Source of the DNA: Heracleum sosnowskyi
Taxonomy: Eukaryota > Streptophyta > Magnoliopsida > Apiales > Apiaceae
Assembly (NCBI GenBank): GCA_030848705.1
Contig: CM061243.1
Location: forward strand, 100,128,436-100,192,435
DNA length: 64,000 nt
Direction: 5' to 3'
The notes under the pieces were generated by a model. The model saw nothing but the letters and a program-made list of their open reading frames with translations. It did not search any database and was not told the DNA's origin. Positions 58,257 to 64,000 of the stretch are shown piece after piece (the first letter of the stretch is position 1; the number at the start of each line of letters is the position of its first letter). Position numbers and translations under genes: made by a program.

Positions 58257-60246
58257 CTAATATCTAGACTCGTCATCTACTTTACAATAAGAGTAGCACG
58301 AGCTCATTAGATTCCAGCTCTCTTTGTTGTCATCACTGCAGGGAAATTTATTTCAAGATAGAAAAAAGAAATGGTTAGACCAGCAAAAAACACTGATGTG
58401 CTGAATACAACATATGACTGAGTGGAACTACAAGAGCCAGTTTTGAAAAGAAAAACATGGAATATCCTGGAGAAATCATAAAGCAGAGACAAAGAAAATG
58501 GTTCCGCAAAACCAGAAGGCTCAAGCACAATCACCAAGTAAAGGTCCAATGTAAGAGCAAAAAGTACATTATCAACTGAAGTTCTAGACCTTTACAAAAA
58601 TATTGCAGCAAATAATTGAAATTTCATGTTCAAGGAAAGTACTACAGATGCAGTGCTAGACCTTTACAAAATCGATAGTGCAGCACATAATAATTGAAAT
58701 TCCATGTTCAAGAACAGTAGTGGAAAGTAATCTATATTGATAATAAGGGGGAAAAAAATGAAACTTTGGAGAAACTTACATCAAGTACGCGTCAATTACA
58801 CTCTTAGCATCTCTGAGAATTGGAAAGCAGAGACATGCTATGGCAGAAGCAGTCAAAGAGAGCACTGGATTTTTATCCGTGTCGGAATCAGAATCAGAGT
58901 CGGAATCTGTATGCTCCAATTCTATCTCTTCATTACGAGAAATTTTCAAGATGGTGATATGCAAGGTAGAAGCACGACTCAGGCACCCGACAGCGTAATG
59001 CGTGTAGCACCATAAAAGGCCCAATAGGGTTGGGGAAATGGGAAGCAATGCAAGAGGATAGGAATCTCCATTCTTCAAAACTGTGTTGATGAAACGATGG
59101 TCTTCTCCTTCTAAACCACTTATGGGTCCTACAAAATACCTACCCTCTCCGTCCAAAATCTAGACACAGAGTCTCCCAAGTTGGTCAATCCAGTAGAGAG
59201 TGTCATCATAGATTACAGGATGAAAAGATTCGACCAACCCTCGAAAGTGAAGGCGCTCGACCAAACGCGTAGAGGCACGGAACGGATACCAATACCAATC
59301 GGATGTATTGAAAGTATAGACGACTTGTGATATGTATCCAATCAGCAAAATAGAGGAGGATTTGTGAAGGGGAAACACAAAGAGTTCGTAATCAGCTAAT
59401 TTTCCAAATGGGGGGGTCTGGAAGTGGGCTCCAACATTGAACGTCGGGGTCAAATACCTCAGCAAACGGAGATTGGTTGTCAGTAAGAAGATTACCTCCG
59501 AAAGCATAAATCTTACCGTTGATTGAAACCAGTTTGGGCCATATGCGAGGAGATACGAGTGGTGCAGGACTGATCTCCCACTTGGGGTTTTGCTTGCTAA
59601 AATCAGAAAAGTGCAAGCGATGAGATGCATGGCTGATAGTAGTGATGCTACGGTTGTTGGAGAGAGGCTTGACACTGGCAGGCCCACCTGTTATATTCCA
59701 GTTAGTAAGATTGGTGCTAGTGATTTGGGTAATAAACAGAGTAAATTCATGTAGTGTGGTGTATAATCTGCAATTTCAGGAGGTTTGGGTAAAAAGTTGT
59801 CTTGATTAATCTATAAGAGGGTATAGATTGAGTTGAATATTTGATAGTGTTATTGTATTACATATCCGCATTGAGTGGTTATTGTATTGAAGTTTGCATA
59901 TCCGAATAAAAGCAAACATAGGTATTAAAGCACTAATAGAGGAGGATTAAGAAGGGTGTTACCTGTAATAGCTTTGGTAGTAACATCTGGATTGGGTGGG
60001 CGGACAGCACCAGTGGCCTGATGTTCAATATCCATGTAAGAGACAACGTGAGTTGGGATTCACACCGTCTCCAGGGTCCTCATACTCCAAACGAACACAA
60101 AAGCAAACATCCTTGAGATCTCCAAACGATGAACGCGTATCATACTTCCTCCTCCTCCTCTTCAATGGCCGCGGCCCAGACCTCAACTTCTTTCTCCCCC
60201 ATTTCATTATACTAATACTATCGCCATTCATCATCAAATCCTCCAT
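58257..60246 (-). pseudogene. Kelch-type protein gene, broken by frameshifts and a stop
   Basis: Three exons can be drawn: 59963-60246, 58780-59687 and 58257-58335, with GT-AG borders. The reading is basic N-terminus (KKLRSGPRPLKRRRRK), then YMDIEHQ, then a kelch-like segment (WPKLVSINGKIYAFGGN, FDPDVQCWSPLPDPP), then YISQVVYTFNTSDWYWYP and LYWIDQLG, and an acidic DSDSDSDSD run near the end. Three lesions break it. The first is a change of frame between about 60035 and 60060. The second is at a C7 homopolymer (59410-59416), where six C would restore PPFGKLADYEL. The third is an in-frame TAG at 59160-59162 followed by matching sequence (ILDGEGRYFVG). Kelch proteins usually fold as beta-propellers for protein binding; no F-box is visible. 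A functional short product starting at the ATG at 60033-60035 is possible but would still be truncated. Confidence 0.7.
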
Positions 60247-60576
60247 TGTTCCTTTCCCCCCAAATCCATTTCTTATTCTTATTTGGATTCCGCTCCGCTG
60301 CTTCTTGGGCTTTTGGGTTTTCTTTTCTGGCTGAAAGCCCCCGTTTGGCCCAAACTATCATCACCTTGCTCGTACCAATTCCCTCTATTTTTCTCTTCTT
60401 CCAACATCTTCAACGTTAGATTTTTTTTTTAGTTTAACTCCTTGCATACATGTAATGAATTTTCAATTATCTATTCTCATATTTAAATATTATTTTTTAT
60501 TATGTATACATAATAACCTTCAAAATAATAAGGATCTTCGTATGTTTGGCCGAATACACAATATATAATCAATATA

Positions 60577-61037
60577 TGTATGAGAATAACAATCAAGAAC
60601 TCTGTTTATGAACAATAAACTGAATTATATTAAATAACTCTTCTCTCAGTGATGTAAATTATCACAGAGAGCTGCTAGGTTACAAGAATAATGTATTCAG
60701 TATTCGCATCCCTTTTAGGGTTAACCTATCTGTGTTTATATATTACACAACTACATAATCAATCTCTAATTGATATTCCTATAAATTAGCTATACAATTT
60801 ATATCAATTTAGGATTGCTTCTGTCTTCTGTTCCGTTTCCTTAGTCATCTCAATATATCTTGCTTCTTTCCATCTTCAAGATATATTGCTTCTAGAATCT
60901 TCATATTAGCACCGACAGCTTCAGCAAACTTTCATCCCGTCAGACTTTAATAAACTCTAACTGGCTTCTAGCATAAACTCTGATGAGTACCTGTTGCTTA
61001 AACACTGGTAAATAATCATCAGCAATTATATCTAACA
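60577..61037 (-). mobile_element. Solo LTR, 461 bp, with 5-bp target duplication
   Basis: It begins TGTATGAGAATA and ends TATCTAACA on the plus strand, so it has TG...CA ends with short inverted termini. It is flanked by ATATA on both sides (60572-60576 and 61038-61042). No internal domain follows on either side. The minus-strand start TGTTAGATATAA suggests a Ty1/copia-type LTR. It arose by recombination between the two LTRs of a full element. Confidence 0.85.
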
Positions 61038-61042
61038 ATATA

Positions 61043-62911
61043 TTAATCACTTTCTTAATTTTATAATAAATTATAAGTAATTTTTAATAATAAATGATTA
61101 TATTTAATTGCTTGCATGTATTTTGTGTGATATAATGCAAAATATTCAAAGATTAGTTTAGGATCTTTATTCTCATTTTATATCGTTTATATATAATTGG
61201 AGTAAAGGAGTTAATGTTGTAGTTTGGTCATCATGGGTAAATCTGTCAATATATTCGTTCATATAATCTGTCAATCTGTAAAGGGGTTAATGTATTTTAT
61301 ATGATTTATTCGTTCTTATAATGCAAATATTTCATCATATATACTTAATACATTATATATTTAAACTTTCAATTTATGATTATTATATTTTTACTAATAT
61401 TATTTTTATTTTAGAATAAATGATCATTTATTTAGTTCAAATAAAAAAGATATTTAATGTTAGTGGATCATATTTAACTCGTATTTGATGGATAAAAACT
61501 ACCAAGTTTCAAAAAATAAAATTCGATATTGGCTCATATTTGATTTGGGTCCGGACTTCAATACCCGAGATCAGTTTATATCCGAATAAAATGATATCGT
61601 ACCCAAATTTGGATACTGTAAAATAAATATGATCTAAGACTTGAGTAAATGTGTACACATGTACCTCGTTCTACCCTGATCATTTTACATCCCTAATCTC
61701 CGCAGTGTTATAAAATTGCTAATCGAGCTAAATCGGTTAAGATTCCGATTTAAGATTTATCGAAAATCGGCTATTTATTGAAACAAAAAATCGGGAATTA
61801 ATTGGATATATTATAATACATTATAGGGAAATTTTTCTCTATACTACTTTTTTAATCTTATTTTTACTTTTACCACCTTCCAAATCTTTTTTCACTTATA
61901 CACTTTTATTTTTTCAAAAATACGCCCCTTTCATTTCCCCTGTATAAAACCCTTCCATTAATCATTTCCCCCAAATCTCTCCATTCCATCTCTTGTACAT
62001 CCAGACACATATTTATATCTATACATATACTATCAATTTCAATCACTGCCCTAATCTCCGACGGTGTTGAGATGGGTCAGTGAGAGATCAAATCAATTGA
62101 GAGATCAAGAATAGAAGCTATAATTCAAGTGAAGAAATTAATTTGGGGGAAAAGTCAATTTGATTGATTATAATGGTCCCGTAGGGACAATTACTCTCAG
62201 TTATTCTTGGTAAGTTTAAATTGTGTGAAATTGATTGATGAGGTGATGATTATAGTTGATATGGTTTTGGTTCGCCGTAAAGGTTGCATTGAAGCAACTC
62301 TAATTTACATAAAAATGCAACTGGTGCAACATGATACAAGTTGATTGATATGGTTGATTAGAAAGTTGATCGATTTTAAATGGTGCAACAATTTGTTTAA
62401 AATAAAAATGAATTTCCATTCTAGGTTGTAAAATTTCATTTTGAGTTGCAGGGGCATGTAAGATTTGCAAACTTGTTTGCAACATTTGACAAGTTTGGTG
62501 TGCTATTATGGTTTGATGTATCTTCTTACTCTTTCTTCAGATTCAATTTTAGTGGAATGTATATCAACTGTTTGAGAAAATGTCCCAGAGAAATGTAATT
62601 TTTTATGTTAATTTTGTTGCATACGCAGTTGAATCGGAAGTTGAGCTGAATTGATTTTGATTTGCAACATATGCAACCAAACTAACTTGAAACAAATAAC
62701 AAAATAAACTTTAAAAATCAATTTTCAGAAAAACGAAAAAAAAGTTGCATTTTGGGTTGCAGAGGTTGCAAAGCGTATTTTTGAAAACAAAATTTAAAAA
62801 AGGCGTGTTTTTGTAATTAACTTTTGAAACCAACGTATTTCTGGAAAATAATTGATATGGACAGAAAAGTAATTATAGAAATATAATTAACGGTCCAATG
62901 AAAAGGCTCGA
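61043..62911. other. Intergenic repeats, no gene seen
   Basis: A third CAGTGTTATAAAA word at 61703, followed by aatcgg words, looks like a truncated hAT-type end. From about 61840 the sequence has poly-pyrimidine stretches and recurring gttgcaac/gttgcatt words (about 62280-62780), which may be an unclassified repeat. Confidence 0.4.
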
Positions 62912-63360
62912 TGTTTAATGCCCGAATCCCTGATTATTTATTAATTTCGTAATTAATAAATAAGGAAATTATACAGCTCATAAATAGGGACCAAATTAAA
63001 GTAATATCGTCATAGAAGGATCCAGAATCCCACTCAAATAATATGATGAGTCATAACACTTATCAGATAAGGGTAATACTTGTCTGCCAAGTAAAACACT
63101 CCTTATCAGTTATCAATAAGAAGACTTATCCAACAAGTCTCCAAAACGTACCATAAGTACAAGGCTCTAGACGCCTATATAAGGACCCCTGATCCTACAA
63201 TCAGAACTACGTTTTATTGGCTTGATTCTCTATACAGCAGAGATACGTAGGCATCTTGTGAGGACCGATTTAGTCTCGAAACACAAGAGCAGCCATTAAA
63301 GCTTGAACGCTCACAAACCCTAGCATTTAATTCACCAAGCACGTTTTTTAATCCATAACA
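62912..63360 (+). mobile_element. 5' LTR of a Ty3/gypsy-type retrotransposon
   Basis: The 3' boundary is set by CATAACA at 63354-63360, two bases before a primer-binding site. TGTTTAATG at 62912 is the likeliest start because it mirrors the end (TGTTATGG on the minus strand), but an upstream TG at 62853 is possible. TATATAAGG at 63176-63184 is a plausible LTR TATA box, with the transcript's R region downstream. Confidence 0.6.
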
Positions 63361-63362
63361 TT

Positions 63363-63379
63363 TGGCGCCGTCTGTGGGA
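63363..63379 (+). promoter_or_regulatory. Retrotransposon primer-binding site
   Basis: TGGCGCCGTCTGTGGGA directly follows the LTR. TGGCGCCG-type sites are used by plant gypsy elements of the Tat/Athila lineages to prime minus-strand DNA synthesis from a host tRNA. Confidence 0.75.
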
Positions 63380-63393
63380 AAACAACATCAACC

Positions 63394-64000
63394 ATGGCAA
63401 ACACGCGAAGAACAACTCGAGCTTCTGAAGAACTTCCTATCACCTCCGGGGCTGATACTCATGGAAGTCAACCACCACCAACTACTGGCATTGAAGGGGC
63501 GAATATCCCCACCAACACTCAAGGAACGGAAATCCCGACATCGGTTGAAGGGACGAATCCCCTGCAGATGGTCATTCATGGATCTAATCCGCAAGAGACC
63601 GTTCAACAGCAACCGATCACAACCTCCCCACTGCTCACGAATGCCCCGAGGAGCCTTCAACTCCATACTACTGATCTCCCTCAATATGTGAGTCAAACCC
63701 TTGGGATGCCTACCCATACCAGGCCCCCTCGACCCCTGGTGGGCGGTAGTGGTACCACTCTGGTACACCATGAGGCCTATGTGCCCCCTTACGTCCAAGG
63801 TTTGGAACCCCTAAACCGACAAACCCAAACTCGTCAGATGTATCGAGACGATTTCTCTGGTCCTTACACTGAGGATGAAAATTACAATACTGACGATGAC
63901 TATCCCCCACGAAGGAGACGTACTGCAAACAAGGAGCCAACCACTCAGGAAAGGATTGCAGCCCATGAGGCAGAGGTTGCAAAACTCAAAAAGAAGTTAG
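63394..64000 (+). CDS. Retrotransposon gag, N-terminal part (runs off the window)
   Basis: An open frame starts ATG (MANTRRTTRASEEL) 15 bp after the primer-binding site and stays open for 202 codons to the window end. The first half is rich in Thr, Pro, Gln and Gly. The second is acidic, then basic (DDDYPPRRRR at about 168-177), and it ends in a Glu/Lys-rich segment likely to be a coiled coil. Position after LTR and primer site, length and composition fit the variable N-terminus of a plant gypsy gag polyprotein. The capsid core, protease and polymerase would lie beyond 64000. The uninterrupted frame suggests a fairly recent copy. Confidence 0.75.
   Translation, partial: MANTRRTTRASEELPITSGADTHGSQPPPTTGIEGANIPTNTQGTEIPTSVEGTNPLQMVIHGSNPQETVQQQPITTSPLLTNAPRSLQLHTTDLPQYVSQTLGMPTHTRPPRPLVGGSGTTLVHHEAYVPPYVQGLEPLNRQTQTRQMYRDDFSGPYTEDENYNTDDDYPPRRRRTANKEPTTQERIAAHEAEVAKLKKKL

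Noticed and set aside
58737..59015. 92-codon plus-strand frame over the kelch locus
   Set aside because: Shadow of the minus-strand kelch-type coding sequence, including its DSDSDS repeat.
63388..63982. Minus-strand frames over the gag region
   Set aside because: They are antisense to the plus-strand gag frame, which follows an LTR and primer-binding site.

Overview
The window looks like nuclear DNA of a flowering plant, probably a eudicot. It is AT-rich. Its genes are split by GT-AG introns, and the intergenic space and large introns are full of Helitrons, MITEs and LTR-element pieces. I cannot name the species. No rRNA gene, convincing tRNA gene or CRISPR array was seen.

Layout: 1-4385 is a head-to-tail run of Helitron-like elements, the second carrying a hAT-type MITE. 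4556-4812 is a Stowaway-type MITE and 6078-6203 a foldback element. 8032-9825 is a small two-exon class B heat-shock factor (HSFB3-like, + strand). 10697-11033 is a GC-rich repeat block. 13656-47866 (- strand) is one 34-kb gene for a full-size ABCA transporter. I could rebuild it by hand as 40 exons joining in frame to 1,886 codons plus stop (ABCA1/AOH1-like). Its introns hold two tandem Helitrons (intron 24), a third Helitron (intron 4), a pogo/Emigrant-type MITE (intron 21), a 130-bp segment present in both orientations (intron 23), and many microsatellites. 49360-53287 is a second copy of the left-hand Helitron, inverted. 53386-54059 is a Helitron of a different family. 56119-56849 holds hAT and Stowaway MITEs. 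58257-60246 (- strand) is a broken kelch-type gene. 60577-61037 is a solo LTR with perfect target duplications. 62912-64000 is the 5' end of a Ty3/gypsy-type retrotransposon (LTR, primer-binding site, start of gag) that runs off the window.

The two apparently intact genes, an HSFB repressor and an ABCA transporter, are about 3.8 kb apart and convergent: HSFB3 ends at 9825 and ABCA1 ends at 13656. Nothing in the sequence links their functions. The most notable structure is the Helitron landscape: at least six 3' termini share one hairpin plus CTAG design, two are tandem junctions, and a 4-kb copy lies in inverted orientation on each side of the gene pair.
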